Shown here: positions 1 to 5,969 of the stretch, piece after piece
How the letters are laid out: every line of letters begins with the position of its first letter
Position numbering within the stretch: position 1 is the first letter of the stretch
Assembly: GCA_016207765.1 (NCBI GenBank)
Contig: JACQOY010000009.1
Coordinates: 1 to 9,805 of the forward strand
DNA length: 9,805 nt
Direction: 5' to 3'
From: Deltaproteobacteria bacterium
GTDB lineage: Bacteria; UBA10199; SBBF01
Notes under the pieces: generated by a model
The model's database searches: none
Seen by the model: the letters and a program-made list of their open reading frames with translations, nothing else
What the model was told of the DNA's origin: nothing
Made by a program: the position numbers and the translations under genes

Positions 1-618
1 AACGCCTTTTTCAAATCGGCCACCCAACAGGCCCCCCGCTTTGCCCAGCCGGGGGAAGAGGGGGAAGAACTGACGCTCCGCCTGGAGCTCAAGCTTCTGG
101 CCGATGTGGGGCTTGCCGGATTGCCGAATGCCGGAAAATCGACCCTCCTTTCGGTTATCTCGCGGGCGCGCCCGAAAATTGCCGACTACCCTTTCACGAC
201 GCTGACGCCAAACCTGGGAATGATCGCCTATAAATCGTACCCGCCATTTACCGTGGCCGATATTCCGGGCTTGATTTCCGGGGCGCACGAGGGGGCGGGA
301 TTGGGAGACCAGTTTCTTCGCCACATCGAACGGACCAAAATCATCTGTCATCTGGTGAGCCTTGGACCGGATGAACAGGGGACTCCGTGGGAGCGGTTTC
401 AGACGGTGAAAAAGGAACTCGAGAGTTATAATCCGGCGTTTAAAAAACGGAAAACCGTTGTGGTGCTGACAAAATCAGACTTGCTCAACAGCGATGAAGA
501 TTCATATGATGTCATGCAGATTTTCAAAAAGAAAAAATACCCGGTTTTTGTCCTTTCGGCGGCAACCCGCAAGGGAGTGAATGATTTGCTTGAATACCTG
601 GCGAAAAACATAAAGTAA
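1..618 (+). CDS. obg: GTPase Obg/CgtA, 5'-truncated by window edge
   Basis: Obg is an essential GTPase that binds the 50S ribosomal subunit and acts in its late assembly and in stress control. The frame is open from base 1, giving 205 codons. The first residues (NAFFKSATQQAPRFAQPGE) belong to the end of the glycine-rich Obg fold, which lies mostly outside the window. The G domain follows: G1 GLPNAGKS, G2 around DYPFTTLTPNLG, G3 DIPGLISGAHEGAGLG, G4 TKSD and G5 SAA. G4 is TKxD rather than the canonical NKxD, a variant seen in some P-loop GTPases. The protein ends soon after the G domain (LLEYLAKNIK), so it lacks the C-terminal OCT domain found in some Obg proteins. A GTG at 106 is internal, because the Obg-type sequence continues upstream of it. 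The stop lies 6 nt before proB, consistent with cotranscription. Confidence 0.96.
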   Translation, partial: NAFFKSATQQAPRFAQPGEEGEELTLRLELKLLADVGLAGLPNAGKSTLLSVISRARPKIADYPFTTLTPNLGMIAYKSYPPFTVADIPGLISGAHEGAGLGDQFLRHIERTKIICHLVSLGPDEQGTPWERFQTVKKELESYNPAFKKRKTVVVLTKSDLLNSDEDSYDVMQIFKKKKYPVFVLSAATRKGVNDLLEYLAKNIK

Positions 619-624
619 AAGAAA

Positions 625-1746
625 ATGGACCGTCAACGCATTATCAAGCAAACGAAGCGCCTCGTGTTAAAAATCGGGAGCAGTGTATTGACTGTGGACG
701 GGGGGGTGCGTCCGGGCATTGTCCGGGATATCGCGCGCCAAGTCGCCCTTTTGAAAAAGAAGGGGATTGAAGTGGTCCTCGTCTCCTCCGGGGCCATCGC
801 CTGCGGCATGGGGATTTTGAAGCTCAAAAAAAGGCCGCGCGAAATTCCCCAGAAACAGGCGGTTGCGGCGATCGGCCAGCCGGTTTTGGTCCGCCATTAT
901 TCCCAAGCTTTTCAAAAAGCGGGTCTCCATGTGGCCCAGATTCTTCTCACGCGCGACGATCTGAAAGACCGGCACCGGTTCCTCACGGCGAAACACGCCT
1001 TTCAGGAACTCTTCCGGGCCGGTGTGGTACCCGTGGTGAATGAAAACGACTCCGTCGCGGTGGAGGAAATCCAGGTGGGGGATAACGACCAGCTCTCGGC
1101 GCTGGTTTCCCACCTTGTGGATGCCGATCTGTTGCTTATTTTGACCGACATCGACGGTTTTTACGACAAGGATCCCCGTCGCTCCAAGGGGGCGTGCCGG
1201 ATCGGCCTGGTTGAAAATGTCGATGAGGACGCGTTCAAGCTTGCCGAAGGCACACAAAATGAAAAAAGTACGGGGGGGATGACCACAAAATTGAAGGCGG
1301 CGTATCAGGCCGCCTTTTATGGTGTCCCAACGTGGGTTGTGGGAGGGAACGATCCAAAGATCATCTCGAAGGTCATGGCCGGCGAGGATGTGGGGACTCT
1401 TTTTCTTCCCCGGAGCGAAACCCTCTCCAGCCGGAAGTACTGGATCGGCTATACCCTCAAAGCGACGGGGCAGATTGTGGTGGATGAAGGGGCGGTAATG
1501 GCCCTCCGCGACAAGAAGAAAAGCCTTCTTCCTTCGGGGATTGTTGGGGTAAAGGGGGATTTTGATATCGGGGATGCAGTCGAAATCCTGACCCCCGACC
1601 AAAAACTGATCGCGCGTGGTTTGACCGCGTACAGTTCGCGGGAGATCGAGAAAATCAAAGGGCGAAAAAGCACGGAGATCGAAAAAATCCTGGGTTACAA
1701 ATATTATGACGAGGTGGTCAATCGGGACGATCTGGTGATTTTATGA
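625..1746 (+). CDS. proB: Glutamate 5-kinase (ProB) with PUA domain
   Basis: ProB catalyses ATP-dependent phosphorylation of L-glutamate to gamma-glutamyl phosphate, the committed step of proline synthesis, in the cytoplasm. The 373-residue product has the usual full length. The amino-acid kinase domain shows KIGSSVLT (16-23), the SSGA loop (54-57), NENDSV (from 139), GDND (152-155), TDIDGFYDKDPR (from 174) and STGGMTTK (215-222, ATP-site loop). A C-terminal PUA domain covers roughly residues 280-365, as in the long form of the enzyme. The ATG at 625 is 6 nt after the obg stop; the purine-rich stretch before it (AAAGTAAAAGAAA) is not a clear Shine-Dalgarno site. Flux is normally controlled by proline feedback on the kinase domain; nothing at the DNA level shows this. 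The next gene, proA, uses its unstable product, but the two are separated by a palindromic repeat. Confidence 0.97.
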   Translation: MDRQRIIKQTKRLVLKIGSSVLTVDGGVRPGIVRDIARQVALLKKKGIEVVLVSSGAIACGMGILKLKKRPREIPQKQAVAAIGQPVLVRHYSQAFQKAGLHVAQILLTRDDLKDRHRFLTAKHAFQELFRAGVVPVVNENDSVAVEEIQVGDNDQLSALVSHLVDADLLLILTDIDGFYDKDPRRSKGACRIGLVENVDEDAFKLAEGTQNEKSTGGMTTKLKAAYQAAFYGVPTWVVGGNDPKIISKVMAGEDVGTLFLPRSETLSSRKYWIGYTLKATGQIVVDEGAVMALRDKKKSLLPSGIVGVKGDFDIGDAVEILTPDQKLIARGLTAYSSREIEKIKGRKSTEIEKILGYKYYDEVVNRDDLVIL

Positions 1747-1748
1747 AC

Positions 1749-1869
1749 GGCTGTCGCAAAAGTCCATTTGCGGCGTTGCCCTCCTCGGCCACTCCCTGCG
1801 GCGTACATTCACAGTACGCCTCAGTCGGGCCTCGTCGGGCGCCTTGCAACTGGAACTTTTTCGACAGCC
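1749..1869. repeat. 121-nt imperfect palindromic (MITE/REP-like) element
   Basis: Nearly the whole proB-proA gap is one long inverted repeat. The outer arms are 1749-1771 and 1846-1869 (GGCTGTCGCAAAAGTCC against the complement GGCTGTCGAAAAAGTTCC), matching almost throughout. At the centre, 1796-1806 pairs with 1814-1824 with one mismatch (GGCGTAC / GTACGCC perfect) around the loop ATTCACA. The segments between also resemble each other in inverted orientation, so the RNA could fold into one long, interrupted hairpin. There is no coding signal inside. The structure fits a miniature inverted-repeat or REP-type intergenic element. I recall similar sequences as dispersed repeats in deltaproteobacterial genomes but cannot verify this here. 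It lacks a run of T at either end typical of a terminator, although it could still affect proA expression or mRNA stability. Confidence 0.75.
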
Positions 1870-1876
1870 TTTAAAC

Positions 1877-3130
1877 ATGCAGACATCATCGCTTAAAAAA
1901 CTCGCGCAAAAATGCAAACTGGGGGCGGCGGCTCTTTTAACCCTTGATACCGAATCAAAGAACGGCACTCTCCGCGCCATGGCGGCGGAACTGCGTGCTC
2001 TGTCGAGGGCGATTATCAAGGCCAACCGGCAAGATATCAAGGCGGCTCAAAGGTCCGGTCTTCAAAGACACTTAATCGACCGCCTTCTGCTCAACGATCA
2101 AAGAATCGACGACATGGCGCGGGGCCTGGAAGAAGTTGCAAATCTCCCCGATCCGGTGGGGGAGACGGTGTCGCAATGGGTCCGCCCGAATGGGCTGAAG
2201 GTGGAGCGGGTCCGCATCCCCTTGGGAGTGATCGGCGTAATCTATGAGTCGCGGCCGAATGTCACCGTTGATGCCGCCGGTTTGTGCTTCAAATCGGGGA
2301 ATGCCGTTTTTCTTCGCGGTGGCTCGGAGGCGATTCACTCCAACAAAATGCTGGGGAGGATTCTTCAGGAGGTTTTGAAAAAGAAGGGGATTCCGCCGGA
2401 GGCAATTACCGTTGTCCCCGTCACCGACCGGGCCCTGTTAAAGGCCATGCTTAAATTGGACGGCTTGATCGATCTCATCATCCCCCGCGGCGGCGAAGGA
2501 TTGATGAAATTCGTTGCGGAACATACGCGTATTCCCGTGGTCAGGCATGACAAGGGGATATGCAGTATTTTTGTGGATGAATCGGCCGATTTCGACATGG
2601 CGGTGTCGATTGTGGAAAACGCCAAGGTCTCCCGCCCCGGCGTCTGCAATGCGGCGGAGAACCTCTTTGTCCACGAGAAAATTGCGTCCTCTTTTCTCCC
2701 CCGTCTGGTGGAACGGCTCAAAAAGGACGGTGTTGAAATTCGCGGCGACCGAAAAACCGCTTCCATCGTCAAAGGGATCAAGAGGGCAACGGCCAAGGAC
2801 TGGACGACGGAATATCTCGATCTCATCCTCTCGATCGGCGTGGTGAATGATATTGATGAGGCCATCGGCCTCATTCGCCACTACGGATCGAACCATACCG
2901 AGGCAATTGTCACCAAAGACCGGGCGAATGCGGGAAAATTTGTAAAGAGCCTCGATTCATCCTGCGTGATGGTAAACGCCTCCACGCGCTTCAACGACGG
3001 CGGCCAGCTTGGGTTGGGGGCGGAAATCGGCATCTCGACGACGAAAGTTCATGCCTTCGGCCCGATGGGGCTTGCCGAATTGACGACAACAAAGTTTGTG
3101 GTGCATGGAGAGGGGCAGATCAGGAGTTAA
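1877..3130 (+). CDS. proA: Gamma-glutamyl phosphate reductase (ProA)
   Basis: ProA reduces gamma-glutamyl phosphate with NADPH to glutamate 5-semialdehyde, the second step of proline synthesis. The 417-residue product has the normal length for this aldehyde-dehydrogenase-fold enzyme. Visible signatures are the cofactor-side segment IPLGVIGVIYESRPNVTVDA, the substrate-loop segment IPVVRHDKGICSIFVDE, the catalytic cysteine Cys257 in SRPGVCNAAENLFVH, and the C-terminal FGPMGLAELTTTKFVV. I chose the ATG at 1877 because the frame could extend to TTG 1844, but those 11 extra codons lie in the right arm of the upstream palindrome and are not ProA-like. No strong Shine-Dalgarno site precedes 1877; the sequence there is the end of the repeat (CGACAGCCTTTAAAC). 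The stop is 3 nt before the rsfS start and the last codons carry the rsfS ribosome binding site. Confidence 0.97.
   Translation: MQTSSLKKLAQKCKLGAAALLTLDTESKNGTLRAMAAELRALSRAIIKANRQDIKAAQRSGLQRHLIDRLLLNDQRIDDMARGLEEVANLPDPVGETVSQWVRPNGLKVERVRIPLGVIGVIYESRPNVTVDAAGLCFKSGNAVFLRGGSEAIHSNKMLGRILQEVLKKKGIPPEAITVVPVTDRALLKAMLKLDGLIDLIIPRGGEGLMKFVAEHTRIPVVRHDKGICSIFVDESADFDMAVSIVENAKVSRPGVCNAAENLFVHEKIASSFLPRLVERLKKDGVEIRGDRKTASIVKGIKRATAKDWTTEYLDLILSIGVVNDIDEAIGLIRHYGSNHTEAIVTKDRANAGKFVKSLDSSCVMVNASTRFNDGGQLGLGAEIGISTTKVHAFGPMGLAELTTTKFVVHGEGQIRS
3122..3126 (+). promoter_or_regulatory. Shine-Dalgarno site that decides the rsfS TTG start
   Basis: AGGAG lies 7 nt upstream of the TTG at 3134, inside the last codons of proA. 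It is the best Shine-Dalgarno match near any start in this operon. No in-frame ATG exists in the N-terminal part of RsfS, so this site supports the rare TTG start and suggests translational coupling with proA. Confidence 0.65.
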
Positions 3131-3173
3131 AAGTTGGAAAAGTTCAAGGTTAAAAAAGTTCAAAGTTCAAAAA
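3126..3173 (+). repeat. Three tandem 16-nt GTT-A-rich units
   Basis: Three imperfect 16-nt units lie head to tail: GTTAAAAGTTGGAAAA (3126-3141), GTTCAAGGTTAAAAAA (3142-3157) and GTTCAAAGTTCAAAAA (3158-3173). Each has two GTT blocks spaced 7 then 9 nt. The array spans the proA stop and the rsfS start, and encodes the basic N-terminus of RsfS. The unit length is not a multiple of three, so gain or loss of one unit would put the TTG out of frame. Confidence 0.7.
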
Positions 3174-3520
3174 GAAAGAATGCCGTTTTGGATCTTGCGC
3201 GTGTCGTCTACAACGCGGCGGAAGACACAAAAGCCGTCAATCCGGTGGTGATCGATCTGCGCAAAAAAACCTCTTATGCCGACTATCTGCTCATCTGTAG
3301 CGGGACCAGTGACCGCCAGGTGCAGGCGATTGCCGACAACATCGAAGAGGCGGTAAAAAAGAAGTTCAAACGCCGCTCTATCGGCTTGGAGGGGTACCAG
3401 CAGGGAACCTGGGTGCTCCTTGATTTCGGCGATGTGGTCTGCCACATCTTTTTGGATGAGGCCCGCGATTTTTATCAGCTCGAAAACTTGTGGCACGATG
3501 CCAAACGGGTGCGATTTTGA
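3134..3520 (+). CDS. rsfS: Ribosome silencing factor RsfS (YbeB/Iojap family)
   Basis: RsfS binds protein uL14 on the 50S subunit and blocks subunit joining, lowering translation when nutrients are scarce. The 128-residue product carries the family pattern: a helix (LDLARVVYNAAEDTKA), the strand VNPVVIDLRK, then SYADYLLICSGTSDRQVQAIADNIEEAVK, then GLEGYQQGTWVLLDFGDVVCHIFLDEARDFYQLENLW, the most conserved block. The start is TTG 3134, supported by AGGAG 7 nt upstream. The first 13 or so residues (MEKFKVKKVQSSK) come from the 16-nt repeat array and are unlike the family, so they are probably a dispensable extension. The end overlaps gpmI by 4 nt (TTGA). In related genomes nadD usually sits between proA and rsfS; here it is absent. 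Confidence 0.94.
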   Translation: MEKFKVKKVQSSKRKNAVLDLARVVYNAAEDTKAVNPVVIDLRKKTSYADYLLICSGTSDRQVQAIADNIEEAVKKKFKRRSIGLEGYQQGTWVLLDFGDVVCHIFLDEARDFYQLENLWHDAKRVRF

Positions 3521-5088
3521 AACCACTTGTTCTCATCATCCTCGACGGCTGGGGGCACCGGCTCGAAAAAAAGGACAATGGAATCGCCTTGGCGCGGAAA
3601 CCGCACTTCGACCATTTGTGGAAGTCTTACCCGCACACCCTCATTGACGGTTCCGGAAAGTCGGTGGGCCTTCCGGAAGGGATCATGGGGAATTCCGAGG
3701 TGGGGCACATGAATCTGGGGGCCGGGCGGATTGTCTATTCCGGCCTTTCGCAGATCTACCACGCCATCGAAGATGGATCTTTTTTCGACAACCCGGCCCT
3801 TCTTGATGCAACCCAGTCTGCCAAGCTCAACCGCTCGTCCCTTCACCTGATGGGCCTTGTCTCCGACGGCGCCGTGCACAGCCATCAGGACCATCTTTAT
3901 GCCCTGCTCGATCTGGCCAAACGTCAGGGACTTGACCGCGTTTTTGTCCACTGTTTGATGGACGGGAGGGACACGGCGCCGCAGGACGGGGCGCGTTATC
4001 TTGGCGAACTCGAAGCGCAGATGCGCAAAAAGGGAGTCGGCCGAATCGCCACCGTTTGCGGCCGCTACTTTGCCATGGATCGGGACAAACGGTGGGACCG
4101 GATCGAGAAGGCCTACAATGTGCTGGTTGGTGAATCTTCCGGTGGTGTTTCCTCCCCGGTCGATTATCTCCGGAAGATGTATCAGGAGGGGACGGGAGAT
4201 GAATTTATTCCTCCCGCGCCGGTTCTCAATGAACAAAAAGAGCCGGTCGGGCCCATCAAAGACGGCGATGCCGTGATTTTTTTCAATTTCCGTGCCGATC
4301 GCGCGCGCGAGATAACGCGGGCGCTCACCGATCCGGCCTTCAACGATTTTGACCGCAAAAGTGTCCCCAAAATTTCCCGCTTTGTCTGCATGTCCCCTTA
4401 CGACAATTTCGATCTGCCGGTGGCCTTCCGGCCTACCTATCCCCAGAGGATTTTTGCCGAGATTATCAGTGAAAAGGGGTTGAGCCAGCTGAGGATCGCG
4501 GAAACCGAAAAATACGCCCATGTCACCTATTTTTTTAACGGGGGGCGCGATGTGGTTTTTCCCGGTGAAGAGCGGGTTATGATTCCCTCCCCCCGCGAAG
4601 TGCCGACCTACGACCAGAAACCCGAAATGAGCGCCTTGCGCATTACGGATGAATTGTTAAACCGGCTCAACCAGGAAAAATACGATGTTGTCATTCTCAA
4701 TTTTGCCAACGCCGACATGGTTGGCCATACCGCGAAACCGGAGGCGATCATCCGTGCGGTGGAAACGGTGGATGCCTGCCTCGGACGGATTGTCGATCTG
4801 GTTTTGAAAATGAAGGGGACGGCAATTATTACCGCCGACCACGGCAATGCGGAACAGATGAAAGACGATACGGGATGCCCCTATACCGCCCACACGACGA
4901 ATCTGGTGCCGTTGATTCTTATTTCCGACTCCCATCGGAAAGATCATCTCAAAAAATCGGAAGGCCACGCCACTGGTGGCCACGCTGCTGGCGGCCGCCT
5001 GTGTGACGTGGCGCCGACGATGCTTAAGTTGCTCCATATTCCGCAACCAAAGGAGATGACGGGGGAGAGTCTTTTGAGTACGGAGTGA
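3517..5088 (+). CDS. gpmI: 2,3-bisphosphoglycerate-independent phosphoglycerate mutase
   Basis: GpmI interconverts 3- and 2-phosphoglycerate in glycolysis and gluconeogenesis through a phosphoserine intermediate and a two-metal (usually Mn2+) site of the alkaline phosphatase superfamily. The 523-residue product is about normal length. Visible signatures are the metal-binding N-terminus LIILDGWG (Asp10), the catalytic serine Ser60 in MGNSEVGHMNLGAGR, HCLMDGRDTAP, NFRADRARE, NFANADMVGHT, and the metal motifs TADHGNAEQM and YTAHTTNLVPL. I chose TTG 3517, which overlaps the rsfS stop as TTGA, because MKPLVLIILDGWG fits the family start; the frame could extend to TTG 3490. Near the C-terminus a small duplication gives GHATGGHAAGG just before RLCDVAPTMLKLL. 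The last codons and the stop lie in a 7-nt repeat array shared with the comF start. Confidence 0.96.
   Translation: MKPLVLIILDGWGHRLEKKDNGIALARKPHFDHLWKSYPHTLIDGSGKSVGLPEGIMGNSEVGHMNLGAGRIVYSGLSQIYHAIEDGSFFDNPALLDATQSAKLNRSSLHLMGLVSDGAVHSHQDHLYALLDLAKRQGLDRVFVHCLMDGRDTAPQDGARYLGELEAQMRKKGVGRIATVCGRYFAMDRDKRWDRIEKAYNVLVGESSGGVSSPVDYLRKMYQEGTGDEFIPPAPVLNEQKEPVGPIKDGDAVIFFNFRADRAREITRALTDPAFNDFDRKSVPKISRFVCMSPYDNFDLPVAFRPTYPQRIFAEIISEKGLSQLRIAETEKYAHVTYFFNGGRDVVFPGEERVMIPSPREVPTYDQKPEMSALRITDELLNRLNQEKYDVVILNFANADMVGHTAKPEAIIRAVETVDACLGRIVDLVLKMKGTAIITADHGNAEQMKDDTGCPYTAHTTNLVPLILISDSHRKDHLKKSEGHATGGHAAGGRLCDVAPTMLKLLHIPQPKEMTGESLLSTE
4963..4992 (+). repeat. Two 15-nt imperfect direct repeats inside gpmI
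   Basis: GGCCACGCCACTGGT (4963-4977) is followed at once by GGCCACGCTGCTGGC (4978-4992), with 12 of 15 positions identical, and a third partial match starts GGCCGCC. They encode the GHATGGHAAGG segment of GpmI just before the conserved C-terminal DVAPT motif. It looks like a small in-frame duplication that leaves the reading frame intact. Confidence 0.5.
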
Positions 5089-5112
5089 TGAGTACGGAGT
5101 ACGGAGTGACAA
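5078..5112 (+). repeat. Five tandem 7-nt units across the gpmI stop/comF start
   Basis: The heptamers are GTACGGA, GTGATGA, GTACGGA, GTACGGA and GTGACAA, contiguous with strict 7-nt period. Unit 2 contains both the gpmI stop (TGA 5086-5088) and the comF start (ATG 5088-5090). The array encodes the last residues of GpmI (STE) and the first residues of ComF (MSTEYGVT), which is why the two protein ends resemble each other. Seven is not a multiple of three, so copy-number change after the ATG would frameshift comF. Confidence 0.8.
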
Positions 5113-5828
5113 GAACAATAATCCAGCGAGCGCTCAATATCCTCCTCCCACAAGTTTGTCGTGCCTGTGGATGCCTGCTTAAAAATTCCGATAAAATCTG
5201 CAACGACTGTTTTTGCAAAATCCGGTGGATTGGAAAACCCCATTGCACCATTTGCGGATCGCCGTTTGAATCGTCCGTGGCGGTGTCACATCCCTGCCCT
5301 GAATGTCTCAAAAGAAAGCCCGCCTTCGACTGGCACCGGTCATGTGTTTTGTACGAAGAGCCGGTGAATCGTATCCTTTATCATCTCAAATATTCCGCTG
5401 GTATGGACTGCATCGGGGTATTTGCCGAGTGGTTTGAAAAAATAATCGGGGAACAGACGGTGAAGGCCGATTATCTGATTCCTGTTCCCCTCTCGATGGG
5501 TCGGCTCCGAAGGCGAAGCTACAACCAAAGCGTGGAGCTGGCGAAAAAAATTTCACACAGGACCGGTATTCCTGTTTTGATTCATTCTCTGCAAAAAATC
5601 CGCAAGACGGTTCCTCAAACTGAACTGCCGCGCGAGGAACGGCTCAAAAATTTAAGAGGGGCATTTGCATGGAAAGAGAAGAAAATTTGTCTCAAAGATA
5701 AAAACGTATTCCTCATCGACGACGTGTTTACCACCGGAAGCACCTTAAACGCCTGTGCCTCCGCTCTTAAATTGCAGAAACCGGCCATGGTTGGGGCGAT
5801 GACGATTGCGTTAAACCTGCGGCATTAA
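5088..5828 (+). CDS. comF: ComF family phosphoribosyltransferase-like protein
   Basis: The 246-residue product combines an N-terminal zinc-ribbon region with a C-terminal PRTase fold, the layout of ComF/GntX proteins. Cysteine pairs lie at C24/C27, C38/C41, C53/C56 and C70/C73. Next come LYEEPVNRILYHLKYSAG, typical of the family, IPVPLSMGRLRRRSYNQSVELAK (from about residue 128), and the PRPP-binding motif VFLIDDVFTTGST (207-219). In naturally competent bacteria ComF acts in uptake or handling of transforming single-stranded DNA; in others its role is unclear, and no other competence gene lies in this window. The start is ATG 5088, in a TGATG overlap with the gpmI stop; GTG 5085 is one codon upstream. 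The first eight residues come from the heptamer repeat. A probable terminator follows the stop. Confidence 0.9.
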   Translation: MSTEYGVTRTIIQRALNILLPQVCRACGCLLKNSDKICNDCFCKIRWIGKPHCTICGSPFESSVAVSHPCPECLKRKPAFDWHRSCVLYEEPVNRILYHLKYSAGMDCIGVFAEWFEKIIGEQTVKADYLIPVPLSMGRLRRRSYNQSVELAKKISHRTGIPVLIHSLQKIRKTVPQTELPREERLKNLRGAFAWKEKKICLKDKNVFLIDDVFTTGSTLNACASALKLQKPAMVGAMTIALNLRH

Positions 5829-5829
5829 G

Positions 5830-5873
5830 ATTGCCCAAATAATTGTCACCTGACCGAATTGTGGGCAGTTTTT
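5830..5873 (+). terminator. Probable intrinsic terminator after comF
   Basis: TGCCCA (5832-5837) pairs with TGGGCA (5862-5867). An inner AATT (5841-5844) can pair with AATT (5857-5860), giving an interrupted stem with a loop of about 12 nt. A run of five T (5869-5873) follows the 3' arm directly. It lies 2 nt after the comF stop and before an AT-rich, promoter-like stretch, so it probably ends the obg-comF transcript. The internal loop weakens the stem, so the call is moderate. Confidence 0.6.
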
Positions 5874-5969
5874 CTCAAGCTCTCTAAAAATCAGTTATAT
5901 AACAAATTGCAGTCATTTGATTTTTTAAATTGTCACGGTGGCACCGCTTTTGCTTTCTCATGCCCCGCT
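5874..5969 (+). promoter_or_regulatory. AT-rich leader of the barrel gene; candidate promoter region
   Basis: This stretch between the terminator and the first ATG of the next gene is markedly more AT-rich than its surroundings up to about 5935. It contains TATAAC at 5898-5903, which could serve as a -10 element, but no convincing -35 box lies at 16-18 nt. No Shine-Dalgarno site precedes ATG 5970. The reading frame of the downstream gene is open throughout this region, and its last 12 or so codons resemble the end of a signal peptide. Confidence 0.3.

Noticed and set aside
667..1602. 311-codon open frame on the minus strand within proB
   Set aside because: It lies wholly antisense to a clear ProB; its translation shows no family motif and fits the shadow of a codon-biased gene.
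1749..1869. Intrinsic terminator or tRNA-like gene in the proB-proA gap
   Set aside because: The palindrome has no terminal T run in the right place and no tRNA cloverleaf or TTCGANNC-type arm; a repeat element fits better.
1844..1876. TTG 1844 as the start of proA
   Set aside because: The 11 extra codons are the right arm of the palindromic repeat and do not resemble ProA; ATG 1877 gives the normal length.
3475..4521. 348-codon open frame on the minus strand across rsfS and gpmI
   Set aside because: It is antisense to well-supported RsfS and GpmI sequence, has no recognisable domain, and is explained by the codon bias of gpmI.
5078..5112. CRISPR-like array from the 7-nt repeats
   Set aside because: The units are far too short and have no spacers; this is a simple tandem repeat.
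5859..5969. TTG 5859 as the start of the barrel gene
   Set aside because: The codon lies in the 3' arm of the likely terminator, the extension has no signal-peptide N-region, and no ribosome binding site precedes it.
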